From Adiantum capillus-veneris (Eukaryota > Streptophyta > Polypodiopsida > Polypodiales > Pteridaceae): a DNA stretch of 64,000 nucleotides. Every line of letters starts with the position of its first letter. Positions within the stretch are counted from its first letter, which is position 1. The translations under genes and the position numbers were made by a program. Below, one piece after another: positions 1-10,139 of this stretch. Below the pieces are notes generated by a model. That model saw only the letters and a list, made by a program, of their open reading frames with translations. It was not told the origin of the DNA and did not search any database. The stretch lies in contig CM043963.1 in assembly GCA_014529385.2 (NCBI GenBank), positions 76,022,412-76,086,411 of the forward strand. The letters are read 5' to 3'.

Positions 1-49
1 AATATATTGTTAATAAGATTTTGGCTCAGACATGATGCAGTAATAGATC

Positions 50-980
50 ATGCCTCCTAAAGGTAATGTAGTGCCTACTAATGCTAATGTACCTATTACA
101 CATCAACCGACTATCATTGATCGTGACATCGATGCTATGATTTGAAAGTCACAACCTCAAAACTTTAGCAAAGATGTAGGCAAGGTTCTTGAGGACTGGA
201 TTGAGCGTATGGATGATTACTTCGATTTAGCTCATTCATCCCCAAAGAACAAGGCTATCATTGCTAAGTTTAAACTTGAAAAGACGGCCAAGTGTTGGTG
301 GAGAGACCCTTGTACTAAGAACAATGTCAACCCTAATGCAACAACTTGGGATTATCTCAAGACTCAATTAAAGAAGAAATATCAGAAAAAATTACATCAT
401 TCAGACCATATGAATGAGTTTCTTGATTGTACTCAGGGAACCAAAGATCTGAAATCATACTATCAACATTTCTTGACCCTTGTCAAATATGCTTTTCGAA
501 ATGACTCAAGAAGTCAACGTGGCACGATTCATGTCACGCCTCCATAATCCTTTGCAGACTAGACTTTAGAGCTTACGTCTTACAAGTTTTATAGATGTTC
601 TTGATGCGAGTAAATGGATTGAGCTCAAAATATCAAATGGTAATAAAAGACCTTGACCAGAGGATGAGTCTAGATCTTCATATTTTCAGACTTGAGAAGT
701 CATTTTATGTAGCAATAAGAGATCACCTTTGCTTCAATTTTTTTGAGCTTGAACATGTGTCTAGGAATGTTCGTTTAATGATCCAGATAATTATAAACTT
801 TCAAGCCAAAATGATGCTTGAAGTACGGATACTAATAGGAACCTTAGATATATTCAGAGTCTGGACCTAATACAAACCAGAGACCACCACAAAACCAAGG
901 GAATTTCAGACTTAGGAATCCAATCTTCACAAGAAATGGATAATCCAATAGACCAGCTCATTCAATAGGAAATCAACAAC
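50..980 (+). pseudogene. Ty3/gypsy gag remnant
   Basis: An ATG at 50 opens a frame that runs through a TGA at 143-145 and continues from 209 to 547. The residues around KLEKTAKCWWRDP and TWDYLKTQLKKKYQKK fit the plant Retrotrans_gag domain (capsid-like). After 547 the frame is lost, but the gag-type text continues in other frames to about 980 (ISNGNKRP, QNQGNFRL). Gag forms the particle that packages element RNA. No LTR or pol accompanies it here, and the copia remnant on the other strand begins just downstream. I see a dead fragment; the lineage is not resolved. Confidence 0.7.
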
Positions 981-1049
981 ATCAAGAAATAACCCAAGCC
1001 AATAGAATTCAGAATGCTCAATACTTTTTCAACATATCCAAAGAATAAT

Positions 1050-1861
1050 GCCTTTGTGATAGCCATACACCTTCTTCCGTGCAAATAATTTCAATTCCCA
1101 AGAAATTCTGCTAGTGTCCCAAGTCTTTCATGTCGAATTCTTCCATAAGGAGGGCTTGCACGCCCTCTACTTCAGTCACATTATCACCTCCAAAAATCAA
1201 ATCATCCACATAGATACATATCACCACAATTCCTACCTCATTCTTTTGCACATACAATGAATGGTCTACGTCATACATCTCAAAGCCCAATGAAATTCTA
1301 GGAATGCCATAATCCTCTCATACCAAGATCTAGGTGCTTGCTTCAACCCATACAATGCTTTCTTTAACCTGCATACAAGGTCACATAGCCTCATATTTGC
1401 ATAACCTTGTGGCTGCTCCATATACATAGTTTCCTCTAAGTCTCCATTCAAAAATGCATTCTTTACATCCATTTGTTTCAACATCCATTTTAATGTGGTA
1501 GCCACTACAATAAACACATGAACGATAGACATCTTAGCTACGACGCTAAGCGTCTTCTCATAAAATCAATCCCATAAGTCTGTGCATAACCTTTGGCCAC
1601 AAGTCTAGCCTTGTACCTGCTCACACTGTCATCAACATTTTGCTTTATTTTGTAAACCCACTTACATCCAATTTCCTTCTTATCCTTTGGTAATGGAACC
1701 AATTCCCATGCTCCATTTGCATCAAGTGCATTTATCTCTTCATCCATAGCTTGCCGCCATTTTTCATCCTTGACAGCATCCTCAAAACATGTGAGTTCTA
1801 CTTCCTCTATAATCTTTGCCATAAACACACAATGATGAGCCACATAAGTGTAATAAGTCAA
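1050..1861 (-). pseudogene. copia reverse transcriptase (RVT_2) remnant
   Basis: 1,861-1,538 encodes the start of the copia RT domain (WRQAMDEEINAL, CKWVYKIK, RYKARLVAKGYAQ). 1,532-1,266 continues it (QMDVKNAFLNGDLEE, LKKALYGLKQAPRSWYE). The catalytic YVDD is at 1,212-1,201, followed by text like FLGIEI. A frameshift lies between the two blocks at about 1,545, and a stop lies near 1,105. RT would copy element RNA into cDNA; this copy cannot be translated whole. Confidence 0.88.
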
Positions 1862-2340
1862 TCTCTGTACAAGATTTCTTGCCCTTTGACAAACTCCTCA
1901 TCCAACTCTGCTTAGAACCATTGCTATTGCCATCATCATAACCAACACTCAAATTTGGCAGCTTAGAGGCATCATCAACTTTTTCCTTTCCTTTCCTTGA
2001 AATATTTGAAGAGTTTGTGGGACTCACTCGTTCATGTAACCTGTAACTCCATGGATTATAACCATGACTTGCACTAGAGGTGGGTACTTGTAGTACATCA
2101 GCTAGGTACTTCACTTTACCATATGTCATAGACAATGACACATTTCTTGTATGCATAATAGGATGTGTAGTATCATCCCCAGTTTCTACATAGCTAGGAC
2201 TTTGTAAAGTCTACATTTCCTTAAACCATTCACAATGGCTAGTCATGTGATTCGATGCGCCAAAATCCACATACCAGACATTATCACTGGATTTTTCCAC
2301 ATTTGTAGGCATAGTATTCGACATGTCTTGCATCACAAAT
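1862..2340 (-). pseudogene. copia protease and pre-RT linker remnant
   Basis: On the minus strand 2,282-2,222 reads WYVDFGASNHMTSH, the copia-type aspartic protease active-site region, although D-F-G replaces the usual D-S/T-G. It is followed by text like VKYLADVLQVP, the usual end of the protease. From about 2,095 the reading passes directly into a low-complexity linker (SPTNSSNISRKGKEKVDD) that normally lies downstream of integrase. That jump is the evidence for an integrase deletion. Confidence 0.65.
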
Positions 2341-2369
2341 AGCCTCTTAGACTCATCTACATTTTTGCT

Positions 2370-2735
2370 AGTAGTTGCACAACTGTTTTGTTGCCCTCTG
2401 TCTGGACAGTCACGTTCAAAGTGACCACGTCTTCTATAATCTCAACAAACTACATTTCTATGTTGACCTAGATTATCGTGTTGCACATTTCCACGATCGC
2501 TTGGACTTCCCCTGCCTCAAAATTTTCCTTGACCACCACTTGTGTTCTGACCATGATTGTTGTTTTGTTGTCGTTCTTGGTGGTTGCCTCTTCCTTGGCC
2601 TCGTCCATGACCTGTACCACGTCCTCTTCCTCTTCCTCTGTTTGCTGAAAAGGACCTATTCAAAATTGTTTCCACCATGAGTATAGGAGTCTTCCTCAAG
2701 TTTCTTATCTTCCACAATCAATAAGGACACCAAAT
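2370..2735 (-). pseudogene. copia gag C-terminus with broken zinc knuckle
   Basis: 2,717-2,517 encodes a Gly/Arg-rich linker (RGRGRGRGTGHGRGQGRG) typical of copia nucleocapsid. Just downstream (about 2,460-2,400, minus) the CCHC knuckle is still readable, but its second residue is a TGA stop and its second cysteine reads Tyr. The GHFERDC half is intact. Both changes fit G-to-A transitions of the kind left by cytosine deamination on the other strand. Confidence 0.65.
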
Positions 2736-2756
2736 CTGTAAATGATGGAATGTCAT

Positions 2757-3267
2757 TAATTATAGAAGATTTCGAAGGTCATTTAGAGGGCCTTCTAAGC
2801 AATTTTATTTCTCTCTCTAGAAAATCTTCTTAAAATGCCTTTGCACTTATTGAGTATGTCCAAAAGGACAACTTGATACTTTGAAAAGTAAACCTAACTT
2901 TGTAGAATTTTTTGAAAACGGTTACCTTTTCATTACATGTGATTATCTTTTTCACGAGGTCGGTGCCGCTCATTCCATACGGCTTTCTATATCATTCAAA
3001 TTTTAAAAAATATAAAATTGTCAGATAATGTCAAAATTTGAAGATTTGGACACCGCCAATGTGTTCGAGAGGCCCAAATACCTAAATTTTGACTATCTAC
3101 TTGCCCTATTCTGACACCTGAGGATGGAGAAAATGCCAAAAAACCTCTAAAAGGGGGCTGCAGCAGAACGGCACGTGAGGGGCACTCTAATGTTTTGTGA
3201 AATGGCCTCTACGTGCCATTCTAGTACTTCTCCCTTTTATGAGTTTATATATATATATACTTCTTAT

Positions 3268-3300
<33 letters not shown>

Positions 3301-3343
3301 TTCTCACTATATATAAAACAAAAAAATATATAGTGAGTACGAA

Positions 3344-3387
<44 letters not shown>

Positions 3388-3568
3388 AAGGAGTTAGCTG
3401 AACGACATGCGAGAGGCACTTCAAATTCTTGTGCAAATTGAATGGCCTCTACGTGCCGTTGGGCAACTTCTCTCCTTTTTATATATCTATATATCTATAT
3501 ATATACTTCTTACTCTATATATATAAAGAACTATATATATTTCTCACTATATATATATATAGTGAGAA

Positions 3569-3602
<34 letters not shown>

Positions 3603-4094
3603 CCATAAAAGAGAGAAGTAGCAAAACGGTGTGCAGAGGCCATTTCACAAAAATTTAGAGTGCCCCTCATGCACCATTCTGCTACAACCCCCTTTTAGAG
3701 GTTTTTAAGCAAATTCTCCTTCTCCGAGTGTCAGAACAGGGCAAGTAGACAATCGATTTTTATGTATTTGGGCGTTCTAAACACATTGGCGATGTCCAAA
3801 TCTTCAAATTTTGACATTGTCTGACAATTTAAAAAAATAAAAATAAAAAATTGAGTGATGTAAAAAGCCGTATTGAATGAGCGAGGCCGACCTCGTGAAA
3901 AAGACATTCACATTTAATGAAAAGGTGACCGTTTTCAAAGATCGTTGGCTCATCGAATGCGTAGGTGATACTTCTTTCATGTTTTTGTTAATATCAGTCT
4001 ATTTTTCTATGTAACGTTGGTCCTTCTCTCATTGGAGGAGCTCTTTTTTCTCTATCTACTAAAAGGCCCTCCAAAAGATCTCTGAAATTTTTGA
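2757..4094. mobile_element. long inverted-repeat element (Mutator-like, non-autonomous)
   Basis: The arms at about 2,912-3,240 and 3,605-3,939 are inverted copies, e.g. CTTTTTCACGAGGTCGG on the left and CCGACCTCGTGAAAAAG on the right. Weaker inverted similarity extends to about 2,763 and 4,090. The centre is (TA)n. The element lies inside copia gag. The flanks GAATGTCAT (2,748-2,756) and GAATGGCTC (4,095-4,103) agree at 6 of 9 positions, a possible decayed 9-bp target duplication of the Mutator type. No transposase frame is present. The fold-back class is a reasonable alternative. Confidence 0.6.
3245..3600. repeat. (TA)n tracts in the loop of the inverted-repeat element
   Basis: Several TA runs, the longest at about 3,343-3,381 and 3,568-3,598, separate the two arms. 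Within the loop, pieces such as CTCCTTTTTATATATCTATATA and a partial third arm copy (3,395-3,475, AACGACATGCGAGAGGCACTTC) indicate internal rearrangement or duplication of arm sequence. Confidence 0.8.
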
Positions 4095-4099
4095 ATGGC

Positions 4100-4635
4100 T
4101 CTCAGAGATGGATGCTAGTTTTGAACTGTTTGTATTCAAGACCCAAACCTTGCAAACAGACTTCTACTTTATCATCATCATCAATTGTAACACTAATTGA
4201 TACAAATGACTCACATATGTTCTATATCTTCAGTGAATAATCATTAATGAACATAATTTTCTTCTCCACGATATGCAGCTCAGCCTTCAACTGCAGCTTC
4301 CTTGCCTTAGTGTTGGTCACATCCAATGACAACAAAGTGTCCCAAGTCTCCTTAGGAGATTGAGCATCCCTTATATGCCCAATCATAGTGTCCTGTACAC
4401 GGGCAAAAAACCAATATATGATTTTCCGAGATCCCTGGTTCGAATCTTTAAATGTCTTAATTTGTGCAGTAGTCACACCTTCCTCTGGCAGTAGTACCTC
4501 ATGTTCTCCATCAATGCATTCCTACTAACCTTTGCCAATAAGGAGATTGGCCAGTATGAACTTTCAAGCAGGGAAGTTGTTCTTCTCCAATTTCTCATTG
4601 ACAACCTAGTTAAGCCCATCATTGTTCGACGACAT
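4100..4635 (-). pseudogene. copia gag N-terminal half (UBN2-like)
   Basis: The minus frame starts with an ATG at 4,635-4,633 (MSSNNDGL) and has stops before an open stretch at 4,476-4,222. The text (WDTLLSLDVTNTKARKLQLK, VEKKIMFINDYSLKI) matches the plant copia gag/UBN2 pattern. Beyond 4,222 other frames continue it (LQGLGLEYKQFKTSI) up to the inverted-repeat insertion. The rest of gag resumes at about 2,750. Confidence 0.75.
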
Positions 4636-4640
4636 GTTTT

Positions 4641-5276
4641 CAACCCTTCACACAGTCTTTGAGCAGCCTGCTAAAAGTAGTCGGTTACCACATGTAACCA
4701 CAATCTACGTACATACACTTGTTTCACTCTACTAAACAGTGTCTGTGCACACTACAGCCAAATGAAATTTTTCTGCACCACCTATGGAGGCAAAAGACTG
4801 TACTTCTTCTTCTTCACAAACTCAAGATAAGAGGTCTACAAAACATAAGGGGAAAATAAAACATAAAAAGGAACTAGTACCATTATGAGCCGCTAGTGAG
4901 TGAGGTGTGTAGGCACGTGTGCCATCACTCTGGTAGGTAGACCAGCTCGGTGTAGTCAAGCTGTAATATCACTAGCAAAGATATGCGCATCCACCAAGGC
5001 GTGCGAGTGATGATGACTATCGGTGATAGTCATCCAAGAGTTGTACATATTGAGCTTGACATCTCAATATCCGAGTTCCACTTACTCTATTGCAATGAAC
5101 AACTGCAACATTTCATAGATTAAAGGAGTGCATCTCTTCTTAGGTAGAGAAGAAAGAAACCTAAGCTCTAATTACTACCTATCTATCGCTACACTCTGTT
5201 TATAGAGACACATAGAGGTGTAAGATGAGGGCAATAGAGTAGAGAGAGAGAGAGAGCAATAAGAGATTTTGTACTC
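4641..5276. other. unassigned; probable copia leader/LTR debris
   Basis: No coding frame is supported. Its position upstream of a minus-strand copia gag suggests 5' untranslated or LTR sequence. I could not find a TG...CA-bounded LTR or a primer binding site here. A short (AG)n run is at 5,241-5,254. Confidence 0.35.
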
Positions 5277-5386
5277 CTATTCCTCTCTCCCTCTCCCTCT
5301 CTTTCTCTCCCTCTTTCTCTCTATCCCTTTCGCTCCCTTTCTTTATCCCTCCCTTCCTCTCTCCTCTCTATCCATACATCTTTCCC

Positions 5387-5429
<43 letters not shown>

Positions 5430-5599
5430 CTCTCCCTTTTTCCCTCTCTCTCCCTTTCTTTATCCCTCTCTCCTGTGCATCTCTCCCTCTTTCTCTTTCT
5501 CTCTCTCTCTCTCTCTCTCACTCTCTCTCTATCTTTTTCCCTTCCTCCCTCTCTCTCTCTCTCTCTCTCCCCTTTCTCTCTACCTCTTTGCCTCCCTCT

Positions 5600-5643
<44 letters not shown>

Positions 5644-5735
5644 CTATCCCTCTTCCCTCTCCCTCTATCTGTCTCTCTCTCTTTCTCTCCCCTATCTCTC
5701 TCTCTCTTCCCTCTCTCTCTATCTCTTTCTCTCCC

Positions 5736-5814
<79 letters not shown>

Positions 5815-5938
5815 TTATTTATATAAATTATATCTCCCTCTATCTCTTTCTCTCCCTCTACCCCTATCTCTTTCTCTCCCTCTATCTCTATCTCTCCCTA
5901 GAGATAGAGAGAGAGATAGGGGTAGAGGGAGATATATA

Positions 5939-5992
<54 letters not shown>

Positions 5993-6159
5993 TTCTCTCC
6001 CTCTATCTCTATCTCTCCCTAGAGATAGAGGGAGATATAATTTATATAAATAATATATATATATATATATATATAGATAGATAGACAGAGAGAGAGAGAG
6101 AGAGATCCCTCCTTACCTCTCTTTCTCTCTATCTCCCCCCCCCCCCCCCTCTCTCTCTT

Positions 6160-6192
<33 letters not shown>
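5277..6192. repeat. (CT)n / (TA)n microsatellite block with palindromes
   Basis: An imperfect CT-rich tract (5,277-5,776) passes into (TA)n (5,777-5,812). Two CT-to-GA mirror units follow, centred near 5,900 and 6,020 (TCTCTCCCTAGAGATAGAGA), separated by a second (TA)n (5,941-5,988). The block ends with (GA)n, a 13-base C run (6,137-6,149), (CT)n and (CA)n. Long frames across it (5,269-6,022) encode only Ser-Leu and Ile-Tyr repeats and are not genes. Confidence 0.92.
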
Positions 6193-6203
<11 letters not shown>

Positions 6204-6373
6204 GAAGCCAACATGTGCGAAGAGGATTGTCGACCCTGCACTTGATATGTAGCCCTAAAGGAGGACAAATTGTTGATGAGTTCCTAAACACCTTTCTATG
6301 ATGGTGCACAATACTCGGTGCTCTGGGCATCATTGGAAGTCCAAAATTATGTTGGAGCATTGCAACTGTAGAT
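6193..6373. other. short unassigned flank left of copia1
   Basis: About 180 bases between the microsatellite block and the target duplication of copia1. No frame of note. One 11-residue stretch resembles a kinase-like phrase but is followed at once by stops and is not called. Confidence 0.4.
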
Positions 6374-6378
6374 GCACT

Positions 6379-6531
6379 TGTTGGGGTAAAGACAGTGTGT
6401 CTCCTACCTCTGTGGGACACGTCAGAGATGTCCGACTGTCCATTACTTGTACACACCTTATTCTTTACTAGATAGAATAATAAGGGACTCTCTTACACAT
6501 ATAGTGTTGAACTGCTCCACCCACATCCTGT

Positions 6532-6608
<77 letters not shown>

Positions 6609-6635
6609 ACAGCCACCGTGCAGAGCCACTCTTCA
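6379..6635 (+). repeat. copia1 5' LTR (257 bp)
   Basis: It begins TGTTGGGG and ends TTCA two bases before the PBS. It contains a 67-base (CT)n tract at about 6,536-6,602, close to the 3' end. The partner LTR is at 28,719-28,975. The LTR holds the element promoter and polyadenylation region. Confidence 0.88.
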
Positions 6636-6637
6636 AT

Positions 6638-6650
6638 TGGTATCATAGCT
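6638..6650 (+). other. copia1 primer binding site
   Basis: TTGGTATCATAGC begins two bases after the LTR. It differs by one base from TGGTATCAGAGC, the plant initiator tRNA-Met complement used by most copia elements to prime minus-strand synthesis. Confidence 0.85.
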
Positions 6651-8349
6651 ACGGCTTGGCGATGGCGGGGAGCACGAAAAATTTGCAAGCTTTGAGGCCA
6701 TAGCTCGCTCTCTCTTGGTGATGGAGAGATCAAGAAAGCTTGAAAGCTTTGTGAGAATGAAATGTGAGCTTGTGAGCTCAATTGAGAGTGATGTATGTTC
6801 TTGTGGAAGCTCAGAAAGGAGTGTGGAAGATTGTGTGTATGTGAAGGTGCTACCCTAAAAAGTATGTGCGCAACAACACTATTTTCAGATTTGTTTTTCT
6901 CCTTGTAGAAGATAACTCTAAATATTCTTCTCACTGTGCCTATCCATTTCAATGTGGTCTACAATTTTGCAGAAGAAAGTTTTTGCAAATTCCTCACCGT
7001 TTTGCTAATATTCAGTTCAGACTGATTGTATACAAAAATTGCAAATTTTTTGTTTCCACATAGTGTGAGAGTTTGATGCACTTATGAAAGCACTACAGAT
7101 GCTCCAAGTGGGTGCATAAATTCTAAGCTGAAGATGCAATTTTAGTTTGTGCAGAGCTTGTGGTTTGAGGATTTTTTGTAGATTTTGGCAAAGAGTTACG
7201 GAGGCGTTTGCACACCATCGAAGCGGTCTTTGAGAGACACGGTTTTTGGATCACACAGGTTTTCATAGGATACTTTGGCAGTGATTTTGTGCTTAGATTC
7301 ATGGTCTTTGTGGATGGTTTTCATATAGTGATGGAACATGGTTGATGCCCATTGTACATGCATTTTGGTGAGCACTTTCAAGTGCCGGTGAGCTCTTTTG
7401 AGAGCATTGTTTTTGCATTGATCAAGTTTCCAAATTGCAACTCTTTTGGTGCTTGCTTATGTGCGGTCACTCCATTGATGTACGTTGAGTGTGGATTGCC
7501 ATTGTATGCAAAAATGTGGAGCCATTTTGGCATTTCTACTCATTGGCATTGACTAGTGTTATGGTTTATGGTAGAGATTGTACTTGAGATTTTGATTAAT
7601 TTTCAGGGGAAACTCTGTTGGATTTTTCCTAGATTCTCACCGTGATTTATGCATATCCTCAGGTTGCTCTCTGATGGTTTAGTGGTCGAGTTTACTCCCA
7701 CTCTGGCAGCTATCTGCAATTTTTTGGCTTGCAGTTTGCATTGAGTTTTGGCTCATTTTGCAAAGGAAACTATTCTCGTTTTCCCCCATCTTATCGCCAT
7801 ACAAGTTTATAGTGTTATGCCATTTTGTACAGTGATCGATATATTTCCACTTTGACAGTGATCGAGTGTTTACTCTCACTTTGACAGGTTTTACCAGCTG
7901 GGACACCACTTAGTGTTCTTGTACCCACTCTCGTAGGAGTAAGGATTTGTGTATGCTTGTGTGGCTACATACTTTGCCAGTCACATGTTTCACACGTTTT
8001 TTTGCAGGCAGTTTCTCTTGTAGGATGCATTTTGAGCTAGTTTTCTCTCTACTTGCATATATGGTTATGCGCTTTATGCTCGATTGAGCACTTTTTCCCA
8101 GCTTATGCTTGAAGATAGAAGACTGTGGAGTTGTTTTTTGCATATGTGAGCATCAATTTTGATGCGATTGGTCATGGTTTTCATGACTGTGTAGTGGTCG
8201 AGTGATCTCCCACTTTGTTACCATTTTTTACATTCACTTACGGCGTTAGGAGACATGTGTGACAGTGAGAGATGACGGTCTCGCTCTTGCCAATATGTAT
8301 GATGTTGTCATTGTGGTCACACATGGCACATTAGGCATCGATGTTTCAG
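6651..8349 (+). other. copia1 internal leader, no intact frame
   Basis: About 1.7 kb between the PBS and the insertion point of element A, without a recognisable gag. It holds four imperfect copies of a phrase like AGTGATCGAGTGTTTACTC followed by CACTTTGACAG (7,681-7,709; 7,830-7,858; 7,857-7,887; 8,191-8,219). The phrase AGGGGAAACTCTGTTG at 7,605 recurs upstream of the copia gag remnant at 60,028 (minus), so the two are related. Confidence 0.55.
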
Positions 8350-8354
8350 ACGTG

Positions 8355-9179
8355 GTTGGGAAACGAGCAAACTGAAACACCTCTATAGCGATGTCACCCA
8401 AGAGCATTGAAAGATAACTAAAAGAAACCAAAATCTTTGCAAAATCCTTTTGAAACACCACAAGTCCAATAGGAGTAGACCCTTAGGAATTTACTAGCCG
8501 TGGCCCACCCAAGAGACTATGTCACATAGGAGCAAAACCCTGTCAAAGCACGGATTTACAGCACACGCCGACCAATGCATATGAATACAAGAGTCTCTCC
8601 TTTCACAATTAAACATCACAAACCCACAACTTCAACATCAACTCCACAATTCATAGATACATGCCCTCCGAATCTGTATACACACAATTTGCCACTAGGC
8701 TGCCATAGCCATAACCGTGCAGAGAACTAGTCGTAACCTGAGGAGCACAACTCCAATTGGGGCACTTTAAAGCTTGAAAAAAATATTGAAAAATGACTGG
8801 CGAGAAAGTTGAAGATGACGAAAATTGATTCCATACGCCGCCATGAGCAAAATTAATGCGAGCAGAAAGCTGTCCCAGTACGACTACACGTAGAGAAGGC
8901 TAGTCGGGGCAAAAAATTGCATCCAAAAGCACCAAGGAGACACAACGAGCTAAAACCTGAAAATTTCTGATGTTTGGCTGAACATTTTTAAGTTTGTGCA
9001 TGAGTTTTAGTTATATACAAGGCTCACTTCAAAAAACTCACTCACGGGCACTTACAGTAGCCCGACAGTTGTCACTAGACTAGCGACTTGCAGTGCATGT
9101 ACATGTGCTTGCTAAATCCGGGCGTCACGTCCATATGTACAAATTTACAAAAAACGGGGTGTCAAAAATGCGCCCAACA
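8355..9179 (-). repeat. Element A 3' LTR
   Basis: Matches 26,639-27,499 throughout except for an indel of roughly 50 bases near 9,115 (right copy 27,385-27,440) and scattered substitutions. It ends CGCCCAACA at 9,179. The purine-rich stretch just inside it (minus strand, 9,198-9,180, GGCTGGGGTGTGG) is the probable polypurine tract. Confidence 0.88.
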
Positions 9180-9206
9180 TAGTTTGCCACACCCCAGCCT
9201 GCTAGA

Positions 9207-10139
9207 TCATTCATGATCAGCAGCACAAAATAGATCCTGTAAACCACATGAGGGAGTCTTCACTTTATCTTCATCATTAGAAAAATGATCAGAAAATTCT
9301 TCAAAAGAAGGCTCATCCTCAAACACAGTCATCAACCTTGCAATATACTTCTTCAACGTGTAACCATTCACACGTGCTTTATGCGGGGTACCATCCAAGT
9401 CAGCAAGCTGATATGTGCCATTTGGAAACCTGTTTAAGACCAAGAAAAGACCTTGCCACTTGATTTGAAATTTATTTTGAAAAGTTCAATCAAGCTTACT
9501 ATTGTAACGAAGCACCATGTCACCCTTCTTGATGTCCTTGTCCTTTACCTTCTCATTTGCCTTTGCTTGATTCTTCTTCAAGACCTGCTCATAATGCTCA
9601 AAAGCTAACACCCTATCCAATTGTACACATTGCAAATATAAAATTCTTTCCTTGAATGCATCATTGGGCTCTTCTTCAAGCTTTAGCATCATCTTCAAGG
9701 TTGGTATCTCCACCTCAATAGGAAGTAAAGTCTCTTTGTTGCCAAAAACTAGATGGAAGGGAGAAAAACCAGTACTACCTGATTTGATGGCAGTCCTGTA
9801 AGCCCATAGAGCACAAGGTAGCTCTAAATCCCAAGTCTTCACATTGTTTCTTGTCATCTTTGTAAGCATCCTTATGAGCTCTTCATTAAACCTTTCATTC
9901 ATGCCATTGCATTGGGGATAATATGGAGTAGTAAACTTGCGATGCACATGAAGCTTCTCACATAGATAATCCACCAACTCTCCCCTAAAACCTGGACCCT
10001 TGTCAGAAAGTAACTCCAATGGCATGCCAAATTTTCAGCAAATATCTTCATATATAAATAAGGAAACATCTTTACTTGTGATGTGCTTAACAGCTTTGGC
10101 TTCGGCCTACGTTGATAGATAGTCAACAACAGTAAGTAT
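9207..10139 (-). pseudogene. Element A integrase core and C-terminus
   Basis: 10,025-9,486 encodes the catalytic core from the second acidic residue onward (LLSDKGPGF), the third (NGMNERFNEE, Glu) and the region LWAYRTAIKSGSTGFSPFHL typical of gypsy integrase. A TGA at 9,488-9,486 interrupts it, and the same frame resumes to 9,207 (NGTYQLADLDGTPHKARVNG, the C-terminal domain). A frameshift between 10,107 and 10,025 separates it from the N-terminal part. Integrase inserts element cDNA into the chromosome; this copy is broken. Confidence 0.85.

Larger units (their letters stand above)
1030..4640 (-). mobile_element. Ty1/copia remnant with integrase missing
   Basis: Reading right to left there are a gag N-terminus (4,635-4,100), an inserted inverted-repeat element, a gag C-terminus with a degenerate zinc knuckle, an aspartic protease, a linker and reverse transcriptase. 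Directly after the protease (about 2,095) the text jumps to a serine-rich linker and then RT, so the integrase appears to be deleted. The order gag-PR-(IN)-RT is that of copia. The RT end abuts an opposite-strand gypsy gag near 1,030, so the 3' end and 3' LTR are absent. No clear 5' LTR could be fixed to the right of 4,640. Confidence 0.8.

Noticed and set aside
5269-6022. Long open frames through the CT/TA block (up to 185 aa)
   Set aside because: They encode only Ser-Leu-Pro and Ile-Tyr repeats from microsatellite DNA, and are open in several frames at once.
6200-6260. Kinase-like phrase (KRIVDPALDM) left of copia1
   Set aside because: Only about ten residues before two close stops; too short to support a receptor-kinase fragment.
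6447-6952. ORFs across the copia1 5' LTR (both strands)
   Set aside because: They run through the (CT)n tract and PBS and have no retroelement domain.
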